IMG/VR virus record: IMGVR_UViG_3300033146_000046
Span: 1 to 37,718 of that record
DNA length: 37,718 bases
DNA from: a virus
Reading direction: 5' to 3' (one strand)
The notes under the pieces are model-generated. The model ran no database searches, had not been told where the DNA came from, and saw nothing but the letters and a program-made list of their open reading frames with translations. The position numbers and the translations under genes were made by a program. Shown one piece after another: positions 19,275 through 28,582 of this stretch; position 1 is the first letter of the stretch, and each line of letters opens with the position of its first letter.

Positions 19275-21575
19275 ATGGCAAATATAAAATTTTCAGCTTT
19301 TACAATTGAAACTAATCCCGCATTAGTAGAATATGTTGTAGGTTATCAGGGAGGAGTAAACGTAAAAATTACTCCAGCTGATCTAGCCACAGCTGGTGGA
19401 ACAGGATTAACTGAATATATACCTCGCTGGACAAATGGACCAGGTGGTATATTAGGTGATTCAATAATGATACAACAAGCAGCTGCTGGAGTTTTCTCTA
19501 GTGACTACATAGAGGTTTCTGGGCTTGGTGGTTTATCTACACAAAACTTAGAAATAAATAATGATCTTTATGATGGAACTGCTAATCCTGGTAACGCTGG
19601 AGATATACTAAGTAGCTTAGGCGTAGGATTTGGTTTAGAGTGGGTTACTCCAGGAACTGGTATAAACCTAGTTACAGATATTTCAACCGCAGTTGGTGTA
19701 TCTACAGGAGATCCTATAACCACTTTAACAAACGCTACAGGTTCGGTTACTATAACACTGAATGAATATGCTGGAGCAGCAAATGAAGGTTTTGTACCAA
19801 GCGGAGGAATTGTATCTACTTATTTAGATGGAAGTGGTGCTTGGTCTGTACCACCCGGTGTAATACCTTGGCCTTATAATTATGATGCAGTAAACAATGT
19901 ACTTTTACAAGGTGAAGGACCAACTCCTGTTGGTGCTAACAATACTAGCTTAGGTGTAGGTGCAGGAGTAAATATGACAGCTTTAGCGACTAATAATACT
20001 TTAATAGGTAGTGGCGCCGGTAAAAGTATTACTGATGGATTTGCTTTAACTTTAATAGGAGTTGACGCTGGAAGCAGTTTTACAACTGGAGGCGCTCACA
20101 CTGCTATCGGTTTTCAAGCTCTTTCAAGTGAAGGCAATGAACAAGGTAATAGTACAGCCGTAGGTCATGAAGCTTTAAAAAATCAAAATGGACCTGGTAT
20201 AACAATATTTAATACAGCTATTGGTGGGAATTCAGGAGATCTTATTACTACTGGAAATTGTAATACTTTGGTAGGATATAAGTCTGGTTTTCCATTAACA
20301 ACTGGTAGTTCAAATATCGCTATAGGATGTAATGCTAGACTTCTTAATAACAATGATAACGATGCTGTAGTTATAGGTAAAGATGCTACTGGACACGGTT
20401 CAGAGATAGTTGTTTTAGGTAATGATCAAACTACAGCTTGGCACCCTCATTATGATAATGGTGTAGATTTAGGTTCTTCTGTTTATTCTTTCAAAGATGC
20501 TTACATTGAAGGTATTTATTATGATACAGCTGGTAATGCTGGTGGTGCTGGAGAAGTTTTAAGTTCTACAGCAACAGGAACTTCTTGGGTTCCTACAGGA
20601 AGTGTAACCAGTGTTGCTTTAACAATGCCAGCTGCATTTAGTGTAGCAGGTTCTCCAATAACAGGAGCAGGAACTTTTGCAGTAACTGGTGCTGGTGCAG
20701 CAACAGATTATATAGATGGAACCGGAGCTTTACAAACTAGATGGACTGGTACTACTCCAGCAATAATATTAGGTGATACTTTAACTTTCTGGAATAGCAG
20801 TAATCAATTAGACAGTAGTAATGAATTAACGTTTACGACTAATGGTAGTACCAACTCTAAACCAACAATTGGTATGGGGTTATTTGGAGCTGCTAATAGT
20901 AAAGGAGCTTTTGAATTAAATACTTGGATAGATTATAATGGTAGTCCATTTGACTATTTCTTATATACTGGAGCTGGTGGGCCTTTCCAAAATTTTGCTG
21001 GAGCAGGAGTATTTGCGATTAGTATACACGCAGCTGGTAGATTTATGGGCTCAGGTATACATATATATTCTGATAAAAGAATTAAAAAAGATATATCAGT
21101 AAGTAATTCTAAAGAAGATTTAGAGACTATATCTAAAATTGAAATATCTGATTATAAATACATCGATCCAGTAAAAGGTGGCGGTGATCACAAAAAGGTA
21201 ATTGCTCAACAAGTAGAAGAGCATTATCCAATGGCTGTGAAAGAAGGTACAGAAATAATACCTGATGTATTTAAACAAACTACAATTAAAAACGGTGTTA
21301 TTGATTTAGCATTTGATTGTAAAGTAGGAGATAAGGTAAAACTTATTTACCCTGGAAATGATGAAGAGATAGTTAATGTTGTTGAGGTAAATGAAGATAA
21401 TGTAAAAGTTGCTTCAGATAGAACTAGCGATGTAGTTGTATATGGTAAAGAAGTTGATGACTACAAAACTGTAGATTATGATGCTTTAGCTATGCTTAAC
21501 ATATCAGCAACTCAAGAACTACATAAGATTATAAAAGAACTTAAGAAAGAAATAGAGTTATTAAAAAATAATTAA
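19275..21575 (+). CDS. Tail fibre with YadA-like head repeats and S74 intramolecular chaperone
   Basis: The 766-residue protein has three parts. Residues about 1-210 carry GDILSS and WTNGPGGILGDS modules like those of the 613-residue fibre. Residues about 220-400 are YadA-like head repeats, with runs such as NTSLGVGAGVNMTALATNNT, HTAIGFQAL and STAVGHEAL. After further fibre modules, the C-terminal 168 residues are a Peptidase_S74 domain: SDKRIKKDIS with S599 as the expected cleavage serine and the nearby lysine, and VDYDALAMLNISATQEL before a coiled-coil end. In this family the domain trimerises the fibre, then cuts itself off. The fibre probably binds a host surface receptor. Confidence 0.88.
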   Translation: MANIKFSAFTIETNPALVEYVVGYQGGVNVKITPADLATAGGTGLTEYIPRWTNGPGGILGDSIMIQQAAAGVFSSDYIEVSGLGGLSTQNLEINNDLYDGTANPGNAGDILSSLGVGFGLEWVTPGTGINLVTDISTAVGVSTGDPITTLTNATGSVTITLNEYAGAANEGFVPSGGIVSTYLDGSGAWSVPPGVIPWPYNYDAVNNVLLQGEGPTPVGANNTSLGVGAGVNMTALATNNTLIGSGAGKSITDGFALTLIGVDAGSSFTTGGAHTAIGFQALSSEGNEQGNSTAVGHEALKNQNGPGITIFNTAIGGNSGDLITTGNCNTLVGYKSGFPLTTGSSNIAIGCNARLLNNNDNDAVVIGKDATGHGSEIVVLGNDQTTAWHPHYDNGVDLGSSVYSFKDAYIEGIYYDTAGNAGGAGEVLSSTATGTSWVPTGSVTSVALTMPAAFSVAGSPITGAGTFAVTGAGAATDYIDGTGALQTRWTGTTPAIILGDTLTFWNSSNQLDSSNELTFTTNGSTNSKPTIGMGLFGAANSKGAFELNTWIDYNGSPFDYFLYTGAGGPFQNFAGAGVFAISIHAAGRFMGSGIHIYSDKRIKKDISVSNSKEDLETISKIEISDYKYIDPVKGGGDHKKVIAQQVEEHYPMAVKEGTEIIPDVFKQTTIKNGVIDLAFDCKVGDKVKLIYPGNDEEIVNVVEVNEDNVKVASDRTSDVVVYGKEVDDYKTVDYDALAMLNISATQELHKIIKELKKEIELLKNN

Positions 21576-21593
21576 CAATTAAAAACAACAATT

Positions 21594-21836
21594 ATGTCAG
21601 ACAGACAGTACACAGGTAATCACCCTAGATGGGGTATGATTCGTGAAAGAGAATTAATTCATGATGCTAAAAGAAAAATCCACGAAATGGATAAATCTTT
21701 ACACAAATATGATGATGCAGCTGCTCGCCAAGAAGGTAAAATGGTAGATACTCCAGATGTGGATCAAGTTAAAGGCGCTGAAGCTAAAAGAGATATTGGC
21801 GGAGACGTGCCACAAGATAGAGGTAAAACTTACTAG
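21594..21836 (+). CDS. Small hydrophilic protein, 80 aa
   Basis: The product begins MSDRQYTGNHPRWGMIRERE and is charged throughout, with a helix RELIHDAKRKIHEMDKSLHK (about 18-37) and a polar, glycine-containing tail (GGDVPQDRGKTY). No cysteine or membrane segment. It precedes the metallopeptidase-like gene by nine bases. Function unknown. Confidence 0.6.
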   Translation: MSDRQYTGNHPRWGMIRERELIHDAKRKIHEMDKSLHKYDDAAARQEGKMVDTPDVDQVKGAEAKRDIGGDVPQDRGKTY

Positions 21837-21845
21837 TTATAGTAA

Positions 21846-22163
21846 ATGGCTTTTAAAATAAAACCACCTTACAAAATAGATACAACACCAGTATATAGAA
21901 GAGAAATGGAAGACCCTACAGTTCACGGGGTTACGCTAAATACTGGTTGTATTATATTAAATGACAAACTTCCTATAGAAAAGGAAGAAAATACTATTAG
22001 TCATGAAAAAGTACATACTGATCAAATACTGAGAGGTGACTTGTGTTATGATGATAAGTATATTTGGTGGAAAGGAAAAAGATATTCTCGTTCTAAAATA
22101 AAAGAAGGAGCAAAGAATTTACCATGGGAAAAAGAAGCTTATGCCAAAGAAAAAAAAGTTTAG
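21846..22163 (+). CDS. Small HExxH metallopeptidase-like protein, 105 aa
   Basis: The sequence contains H53-E54-K-V-H57 in ISHEKVHTDQI, the zinc-binding and catalytic motif of zincin metalloproteases, and a downstream glutamate pair (WEKEAY, E95 and E97) that could supply the third ligand. At 105 residues it is close to the smallest possible zincin. From memory similar proteins occur in other marine phages beside holin genes. It overlaps the holin gene by 23 bases. It might process virion proteins, act in lysis, or have lost catalysis; no signal peptide is present. Confidence 0.65.
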   Translation: MAFKIKPPYKIDTTPVYRREMEDPTVHGVTLNTGCIILNDKLPIEKEENTISHEKVHTDQILRGDLCYDDKYIWWKGKRYSRSKIKEGAKNLPWEKEAYAKEKKV

Positions 22164-22599
22164 TGAAACTAAAGTAGGACAGTTTTTAGCCGGAGCTGCG
22201 CCTAGTATATTAGGTACGGTAGGTGATGTATTACCAGATAATGGAGTGTTTGGGGTTGTTAAAAACCTTATCTCTAAAGAAGAATCATTACCGCCAGAAG
22301 ACAAAGAAAAAGCAATGAAGCTTTTAGAAATGGATATTGTTGAAATGCAAGAGGTATCAAAACGTTGGCAGAGTGATATGAAGTCGGATTCATGGCTTTC
22401 TAAGAACACAAGGCCAATGACTCTTATATTTTTAACAATAGCTTTAGTATTATTTATATTATTAGATGGATTTGATATCAGTTTTGGTATTGATATGGGG
22501 TGGATAGATTTACTTAAATCCCTATTAATAACTGTATATGTAGCCTATTTTGGGTCGCGAGGAGCGGAAAAATTCAAAAGTATAGGTAATAATAAATAG
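22141..22599 (+). CDS. Holin, 3TM family-like
   Basis: The 152-residue protein has a polar N-terminal half with EVSKRWQSDMKSDSWLSKNT (about 73-92), then RPMTLIFLTIALVLFILLDG (a membrane helix, about 93-112) and a second at about 128-143 (LLKSLLITVYVAYFGS). A weak hydrophobic stretch GQFLAGAAPSILGTVGDVLP (about 13-32) may be the third. The SWLSKNxRP motif before the first strong helix is typical of the 3TM holin family, which make the inner-membrane hole at lysis. No endolysin is seen beside it, so that gene may lie elsewhere. Confidence 0.72.
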   Translation: MPKKKKFSETKVGQFLAGAAPSILGTVGDVLPDNGVFGVVKNLISKEESLPPEDKEKAMKLLEMDIVEMQEVSKRWQSDMKSDSWLSKNTRPMTLIFLTIALVLFILLDGFDISFGIDMGWIDLLKSLLITVYVAYFGSRGAEKFKSIGNNK

Positions 22600-22632
22600 T
22601 AAACTATTATTAAAATTAAATAAAATTAAATT

Positions 22633-22893
22633 ATGAGTGAAGAAATTAAAAAAATTACAGAAGAAGAGTTAACAAAAATTCAAGAAGGTCAATCTAACAT
22701 GTCAGCATTAATTAGTCAAGTTGGTGCATTAGAAGCTCAAAAGCAAGATGTTTTAAATAAAATTCCTGCAGTTAAAAATACAATGGAAGAACTTAAAAAA
22801 CAACTAGAAGAAGCATACGGGCCAATCAACATTAATGTTACAGATGGAACCTATACTGATATTCCAGTAGAAAACTTAAAAAAAGTTGACTAA
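22633..22893 (+). CDS. Small coiled-coil protein, 86 aa
   Basis: The product begins MSEEIKKITEEELTKIQEGQ and has a continuous heptad-like helix to about residue 60 (MSALISQVGALEAQKQDVLN, then TMEELKKQLEEAYGP). A short beta end follows. Its stop shares one base with the next start. It could bridge phage proteins; function unknown. Confidence 0.66.
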   Translation: MSEEIKKITEEELTKIQEGQSNMSALISQVGALEAQKQDVLNKIPAVKNTMEELKKQLEEAYGPININVTDGTYTDIPVENLKKVD

Positions 22894-23120
22894 TGGATTC
22901 AAATATAAGAAAAATCAGTATTGGCGCTGACTACAAGAACGATGCTATGCATTATTCTTTAGGTCAACAGGTTTATGGTGGTCATGAAATCTCTTGTATA
23001 TTGTTAGATAATACTGATAGTTCTTATAATATTTTTATTAAAAAGAATGATGAGGTATTGCCGTGGAAGAAGTTTAATTCTAACATGGCTATATCCGTTG
23101 AGTATGATTTAGAATATTAA
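22893..23120 (+). CDS. Small beta-rich protein, 75 aa
   Basis: The product begins MDSNIRKISIGADYKNDAMH and ends VEYDLEY, with alternating short strands. It contains one cysteine and no membrane segment. It shares a base with both neighbours (TAATG at each join), which places it in a tightly coupled cluster with the coiled-coil and GroES-like genes. Function unknown. Confidence 0.62.
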   Translation: MDSNIRKISIGADYKNDAMHYSLGQQVYGGHEISCILLDNTDSSYNIFIKKNDEVLPWKKFNSNMAISVEYDLEY

Positions 23121-23719
23121 TGAGAAGTATTGAAAATTTTATTATTACACCTCTTACTGAAAGATATGAAAATGAAGTAAGGGTTGATGATAAAAAACTA
23201 ATAGTAAACGCTTCAATAGAAGAGTTTGAGTTTATAAGTAGATTTGCAAAGGTTGTTGCAGTGCCAACAGCCTATCAAACTAATATAAACGTTGGAGATA
23301 TAGTAGTTGTACATCACAATATTTTTAGAAGATGGTATGACCAAACAGGTGCAGAAAGAAACTCTGCATCATACTTTAATGAAGAGCTATATTTTGCAGC
23401 ACCAGATCAAATTTATCTATTTAATCAAAACGATGAATGGAAAACATTTGGTGAGTATTGTTTTATAAAACCACTAAAAGACAGAGATCTTACTGGTGTT
23501 ATAAAATTTAATAACAATCAATTAAAAGAAAAAGGTTTAAAACAAGGAGATATCATAGGGTATCCACCGGGTAGAGAATGGAGGTTTTTAATTGATGAAG
23601 AATTATTATATTGTATGAAATCTAAAAATATCTCTGTTAAGTATGAAAACCAAGGAAACGAAATTGAATATAATCCACGCTGGGCAAAAGGCGGTGGAAG
23701 AATTGATAAAGGTTGCTAA
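23120..23719 (+). CDS. Possible tandem GroES-like protein, 199 aa
   Basis: The first half reads FIITPLTERYENEV, a loop segment, RFAKVVAVP and then VGDIVVVHHNIFRRWYD (about 7-76). This order (strand with TPL.ER, loop, strand VVAVP, turn VGDIVVV) follows GroES. The second half repeats it loosely: EYCFIKPLKDRDLTGV, then KQGDIIGYPPGREWRFLIDE and a final LLYCMKSKNI. I therefore suggest a duplicated Cpn10-like fold, as in T4 gp31-type capsid co-chaperonins, standing next to the terminase and capsid genes. I recall related marine phage proteins annotated as co-chaperonin. The alternative is an unrelated beta-barrel protein. It overlaps the next gene by 77 bases. Confidence 0.55.
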   Translation: MRSIENFIITPLTERYENEVRVDDKKLIVNASIEEFEFISRFAKVVAVPTAYQTNINVGDIVVVHHNIFRRWYDQTGAERNSASYFNEELYFAAPDQIYLFNQNDEWKTFGEYCFIKPLKDRDLTGVIKFNNNQLKEKGLKQGDIIGYPPGREWRFLIDEELLYCMKSKNISVKYENQGNEIEYNPRWAKGGGRIDKGC

Positions 23720-23915
23720 GGAGCCTATTGTAGATTCTAATGACGATATATCTGCAGATAGATTAAAGAACGCTGCTGCTACAAAAAAACTAGCTATATT
23801 CGATGCGTTTGAAATACTTAATCGTATACAAGAAGAAAAAGATATGTTAGAAGCTAAACCAAAAGAAGTTAAAGAAAAAACTTTTAAAGGGTTTGCAGAA
23901 AGGAGATCTAAATAA
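23643..23915 (+). CDS. Protein before the terminase gene, 90 aa
   Basis: The product begins MKTKETKLNIIHAGQKAVEE and is alpha-helical and charged (DRLKNAAATKKLAIFDAFEI, about 40-59), ending KGFAERRSK. Its first 77 bases lie within the preceding gene in another frame; a later start cannot be excluded but no nearby ATG fits better. It shares one base with the terminase ATG (TAATG). A small terminase subunit is expected at this place, but no HTH is evident, so that role is only a suggestion. Confidence 0.62.
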   Translation: MKTKETKLNIIHAGQKAVEELIKVAKEPIVDSNDDISADRLKNAAATKKLAIFDAFEILNRIQEEKDMLEAKPKEVKEKTFKGFAERRSK

Positions 23916-26134
23916 TGTATCAACAAACTTTATACAAAGTAGTAGATGATCATATAAATCCTAAAGTAATTAAAAGATTAAATAAATCTAAAAAATGGGA
24001 ATATGGTTACAATAAAGAATATGATGTAATTGTAATCAGTAAGGATGGTACTATAGGAGAGATATACGAAATACAGAACTTAAAAATAGCTTTACCTAAA
24101 GCAAAAGATGTTCAAAAGCTTGAAGGTGATAAATGGAAAAAAGTTGAATACCCTAAACAGTTGAGTAAAATAAAAACTGTATTTGATTTTAAACAATATC
24201 CAGAAGATTTTAAAGAACAGTGGTACGATTATATTGACAACGAGTTTAATCGTAGAGATTCAGGTTTTTGGTTTTATAACAATGGAAAACCTACATATTT
24301 AACAGGAACTCATTACATGTATCTACAATGGTCTAAAATAGATGTTGGTGCTCCAGATTTTAGAGAATCAAATAGATTATTCTTTCTATTTTGGGAAGCA
24401 TGTAAGGCTGATTATAGATGTTTTGGAATGTGCTATCTTAAGAATAGACGTTCTGGATTTTCTTTCATGGCGTCAGGTGAGGTTGTAAATTTAGCCACTA
24501 TATCTAGTGATTCACGTTACGGAATATTATCCAAATCTGGACCTGACGCGAAGAGTATGTTTACAGACAAGGTTGTACCAATATCAGTTAATTATCCTTT
24601 CTTTTTTAAACCTACTCAAGATGGTATGGACCGTCCTAAAACAGAACTGGCTTATCGTGTACCTGCTAGTAAATTTACAAGACGTAAAATTGCTGCTGGT
24701 CCTGACGAATCCTTAGATGATTTAAAAGGATTAGATACTACAATAGATTGGAAAAATACTGGAGATAATAGTTATGATGGTGAAAAATTAAAACTATTAG
24801 TACATGATGAATCTGGTAAGTGGGAAAGACCAAACAATATTTTAAACAACTGGAGAGTTACAAAAACAACATTAAGATTAGGTAGTAAAGTAGTAGGAAA
24901 ATGTATGATGGGATCAACATCTAACTCTTTAGATAAAGGTGGGGATAACTTTAAAAAATTATACTATGATTCAGATGTTACCAAAAGAAACGCCAATGGA
25001 CAGACTCGCTCGGGATTATATAATTTGTTCATACCTATGGAATGGAACTACGAAGGATACATTGATTCTTATGGCTTACCTGTCTTCGACACTCCAAGAG
25101 AAAAAACATTTGGTCCCGATGGTTACGAGATAACACTAGGTGTTATTGATTATTGGCAAAATGAAGTTGATGGTTTAAAAGGCGATCAAGATGCTTTAAA
25201 TGAATATTATAGACAATTTCCACGTACGGAAAAACATGCATTTAGAGACGAAACCAAAGCCTCGTTATTTAATCTTACTAAATTATATCAACAGATAGAT
25301 TATAATGAAGAGGTATTAGTTATGAGCCCTTTAATTACTAAGGGTAATTTTCAATGGGAAAACGGTATAAAAGATACACAGGTTTTATTTATGCCTAATA
25401 AAGATGGAAGATTTAATATTTCTTGGGTTCCTAATAGAGAGCAACAAAACAAAGTTATATTAAAAAATAATACAAAATATCCTGGTAATGAACATATGGG
25501 CGCATTTGGTTGTGATAGTTATGACATATCAGGAACAGTAGATAATAGAGGTTCAAAAGGTGCTTTACATGGTTTAAGTAAATTTAGCATGGAAGATTCA
25601 CCTACTAATCATTTCTTTTTAGAATATATTGCTAGACCTCAAACAGCGGATATATTTTTTGAAGATGTATTAATGGCGTTAGTTTTTTACGGAATGCCTT
25701 TACTCGCAGAAAATAATAAACCAAGGTTACTTTACTATTTAAAACGTAGAGGTTACAGAGGTTATTCTATGAACAGACCTGATAAGGTTTGGAATAAATT
25801 ATCTACAACAGAGAAAGAAGTTGGTGGTATACCAAACTCTAGTGAAGATATAAAACAAGCTCATGCTGCAGCGATTGAAATGTATATTGAAAATTATGTG
25901 GGATACAATAATGAAAGTTATGGTGACATGTATTTTCAAAGGACGTTAGAAGACTGGGCTAAATTTAATATAAATAACAGAACTAAATTTGATGCTGCTA
26001 TTAGCTCTGGATTAGCTATAATGGCTTGTAATAAAAATAAGTATAAACCCGTTGCGGACTTTAAAAGGGAAGTTGTCCCTTTAGGTTTTAAAAGATACAA
26101 AAACGAGGGTTATAACTCAAAAATCATACAATAA
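23915..26134 (+). CDS. terL: Terminase large subunit
   Basis: The 739-residue protein carries the two terminase domains. The ATPase has a Walker A-like segment NRRSGFSFMAS (about 177-187) in which the usual GK(S/T) is replaced by GFS, a Walker B KLKLLVHDE (D298-E299), and a motif III GKCMMGSTSNSLDKGG. The RNase H-like nuclease begins GAFGCDSYDISG (D534, D537). YYRQFPRTEKHAFRDE (about 431-446) I recall from terminases of marine Bacteroidota phages. A long N-terminal extension (about 100 residues) precedes the ATPase. It cuts the concatemer and drives DNA through the portal, the next gene, which follows without a gap. Confidence 0.92.
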   Translation: MYQQTLYKVVDDHINPKVIKRLNKSKKWEYGYNKEYDVIVISKDGTIGEIYEIQNLKIALPKAKDVQKLEGDKWKKVEYPKQLSKIKTVFDFKQYPEDFKEQWYDYIDNEFNRRDSGFWFYNNGKPTYLTGTHYMYLQWSKIDVGAPDFRESNRLFFLFWEACKADYRCFGMCYLKNRRSGFSFMASGEVVNLATISSDSRYGILSKSGPDAKSMFTDKVVPISVNYPFFFKPTQDGMDRPKTELAYRVPASKFTRRKIAAGPDESLDDLKGLDTTIDWKNTGDNSYDGEKLKLLVHDESGKWERPNNILNNWRVTKTTLRLGSKVVGKCMMGSTSNSLDKGGDNFKKLYYDSDVTKRNANGQTRSGLYNLFIPMEWNYEGYIDSYGLPVFDTPREKTFGPDGYEITLGVIDYWQNEVDGLKGDQDALNEYYRQFPRTEKHAFRDETKASLFNLTKLYQQIDYNEEVLVMSPLITKGNFQWENGIKDTQVLFMPNKDGRFNISWVPNREQQNKVILKNNTKYPGNEHMGAFGCDSYDISGTVDNRGSKGALHGLSKFSMEDSPTNHFFLEYIARPQTADIFFEDVLMALVFYGMPLLAENNKPRLLYYLKRRGYRGYSMNRPDKVWNKLSTTEKEVGGIPNSSEDIKQAHAAAIEMYIENYVGYNNESYGDMYFQRTLEDWAKFNINNRTKFDAAISSGLAIMACNKNKYKPVADFKREVVPLGFKRYKNEGYNSKIIQ

Positions 26135-28552
26135 ATGAATGGTGTAGACACTAATTATCTAAGTGGCTTTCCTAGTCAGGTAGTACCTTTCGAAGAAAAG
26201 AACACATATGAATACGGCCTCAAAGTAGCTAGAGCAATTGAAAACGAATGGTTCAGTAATAATAGATATGGTAATGGCGGCGCTAGCGGTTATGGATTAT
26301 TTAAAACTAATTATTCTGAATATCACAATAGAAGACTATACGCTAGGGGAGAACAATCAATACAAAAATATAAAGATGAATTAGCTATTAATGGTGATTT
26401 ATCTTATTTAAACTTAGACTGGAAACCAGTTCCTATTTTATCTAAATTTGTAGATATAGTAGTTAACGGTTTATCTGATAGAGATTATGATATTAAAGCT
26501 TATTCTCAAGATCCTGATTCAGTTAAAAAAAGAACTGATTACGCAACAGCATTAATGCGTGATATATCTGCTAGAGATTATTTAAGAGAAGCTAAAGATA
26601 GTTTAGGTTTAGATTTATACTCTACGCAAAATAAAGATAATCTACCAGAAAACAAAGAAGAGTTATCTTTACATATGCAATTAGATTACAAGCAAAGTAT
26701 AGAGATAGCAGAAGAAGAAGTAATATCAAATGTATTAGCTCAAAACAAGTTTAAAGAAACCAAAACTAGAATTATACAAGATTTGGTAATACTAGGTATT
26801 GGAGCTGTTAAAACTAATTTCAATACTTCAAACGGAGTAACAGTAGAATATGTTGACCCCGCAGAATTAGTTTACTCGTATACTAAAGATCCTAACTTTG
26901 AAGATTTATATTATGTAGGTGAGGTTAAAATGATTAGTATATCAGAGCTTAAAAAACAATTTCCTTATTTAACTGATCAAGAGTTGAAAGAAATTGAAAA
27001 GTTTCCTGGTGAACAAAACTATTTAAGAAACTGGAATGAAGCTCCTGACGTTGTTGCCGTTATGTTTTTTGAATACAAAACATATATGGATCAAGTTTTT
27101 AAAATTAAAAAGACTGATCAAGGTTTAGAAAAAGCTTTAGAAAAACCTGATACATTTAACCCTGAATCTAATGACAACTTTGAAAGAGTTTCTAGATCTA
27201 TTGAGGTTTTATTTACTGGAGCAAAAGTATTAGGTATAAATAATATGATATCTTGGAAACTATCAGAGAACATGTCTAGACCTTTTGCAGATAGCACTAA
27301 GGTTAGAATGAATTACTCAATATGTGCTCCAAGAATGTATCATGGTAGAATAGAATCACTTGTAAGCAGAGTTACAGGTTTTGCAGACATGATACAGTTG
27401 ACTCATTTGAAAATGCAACAAGTGATATCTCGTATGGTACCAGATGGTGTTTATGTAGATGTTGATGGATTAGCAGAGGTTGATTTAGGTAATGGAACTA
27501 ACTATAACCCACAAGAAGCATTGAACATGTATTTTCAAACTGGTAGTATAGTTGGTAGATCTTTAACGCAAGATGGTGATCCAAATAGAGGTAAAGTACC
27601 TATTCAAGAATTAAGAACATCAAATGCTGGTGCTAAACTTCAAAGTTTAATTACAACGTATCAGTACTATTTACAAATGATTAGAGACGTGACAGGGTTG
27701 AATGAGGCTAGAGACGCTAGTACTCCAGATCCTGATTCATTAGTAGGGTTACAGAAACTAGCCGCTTATAACTCCAATGTAGCGACTAGACACATATTAC
27801 AAGGATCGTTATATTTAGCCGTTAGAACTGCAGAAAATATTTCATTAAGAATTGCTGATTGTTTAGATCACGATTTATTAGCAGAGTCTTTAAAAAATTC
27901 TATTAGTACTTTTAATGTAGGAACTTTAAATGAAATTAGAAATTTAAATCTTTTTGATTTTGGTATTTATTTAGAATTAGAACCAGATGCAGAAGAGAAA
28001 GCACAACTAGAGCAAAGCATACAAATTGCTTTAAAAACAGGAGGTATTAATTTAGAAGATGCTATAGATATTAGAGAAGTAAATAATATCAAACTAGCTA
28101 ATCAATTATTAAAACTAAAACGTAAACAAAAACAAGCTTACGAACAGCAAGTACAACAACAAAATATTCAGATGCAAGCTCAAGCAAACGCTAAAGCGGC
28201 TGAGCAAGCGGCTATGTCTGAAGTACAAAAGCAAGAAGCGTTGGCAAATACACAATTACAAATTGAACAAGGAAAATCTCAATTTGAAATTCAAAGAATG
28301 CAAACTGAAGCTCAAATTAAAAAAGAGTTAATGCAGGTTCAACATCAATTTGATATGAAGTTAGCTGAAATGGATATAGCAGCTAGAACTGAAAAAGAAA
28401 GAGAGATAGAAGACCGAAAAGACAAGAGAACAAAGATACAAGCTACACAACAAAGTGAAATGATTTCACAAAGAAAAAATGATACGATGCCAGTTGATTT
28501 TGAAAACAATGAACAATTACCTGGAGGATTTGATTTAGAAGCGTTCGTGTAG
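26135..28552 (+). CDS. Portal protein
   Basis: The 805-residue protein lies directly after the terminase and before the scaffold and capsid genes. Its body (residues about 60-640) has typical portal features: TRIIQDLVILGIGAVKTNFN, a strand-rich wing, a helix QQVISRMVP and a conserved YYLQMIRDVTGLNEARDAST (about 508-527) stem/crown segment. The last 130 residues form a glutamine-rich coiled coil (KAAEQAAMSEVQKQ, then MQVQHQFDMKLAEMD). Twelve copies would form the ring for DNA passage. Length and C-terminal coiled coil resemble P22-like and crAss-like portals; no search was possible. Confidence 0.85.
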   Translation: MNGVDTNYLSGFPSQVVPFEEKNTYEYGLKVARAIENEWFSNNRYGNGGASGYGLFKTNYSEYHNRRLYARGEQSIQKYKDELAINGDLSYLNLDWKPVPILSKFVDIVVNGLSDRDYDIKAYSQDPDSVKKRTDYATALMRDISARDYLREAKDSLGLDLYSTQNKDNLPENKEELSLHMQLDYKQSIEIAEEEVISNVLAQNKFKETKTRIIQDLVILGIGAVKTNFNTSNGVTVEYVDPAELVYSYTKDPNFEDLYYVGEVKMISISELKKQFPYLTDQELKEIEKFPGEQNYLRNWNEAPDVVAVMFFEYKTYMDQVFKIKKTDQGLEKALEKPDTFNPESNDNFERVSRSIEVLFTGAKVLGINNMISWKLSENMSRPFADSTKVRMNYSICAPRMYHGRIESLVSRVTGFADMIQLTHLKMQQVISRMVPDGVYVDVDGLAEVDLGNGTNYNPQEALNMYFQTGSIVGRSLTQDGDPNRGKVPIQELRTSNAGAKLQSLITTYQYYLQMIRDVTGLNEARDASTPDPDSLVGLQKLAAYNSNVATRHILQGSLYLAVRTAENISLRIADCLDHDLLAESLKNSISTFNVGTLNEIRNLNLFDFGIYLELEPDAEEKAQLEQSIQIALKTGGINLEDAIDIREVNNIKLANQLLKLKRKQKQAYEQQVQQQNIQMQAQANAKAAEQAAMSEVQKQEALANTQLQIEQGKSQFEIQRMQTEAQIKKELMQVQHQFDMKLAEMDIAARTEKEREIEDRKDKRTKIQATQQSEMISQRKNDTMPVDFENNEQLPGGFDLEAFV

Positions 28553-28582
28553 TATTTTTTATTAATTTTATATTATTTTATT

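Noticed and set aside
23606-23926. Minus-strand 106-codon frame at the join before the terminase gene
   Set aside because: It is antisense to two plus-strand genes that are coupled to the terminase; no leftward genes occur in this arm.
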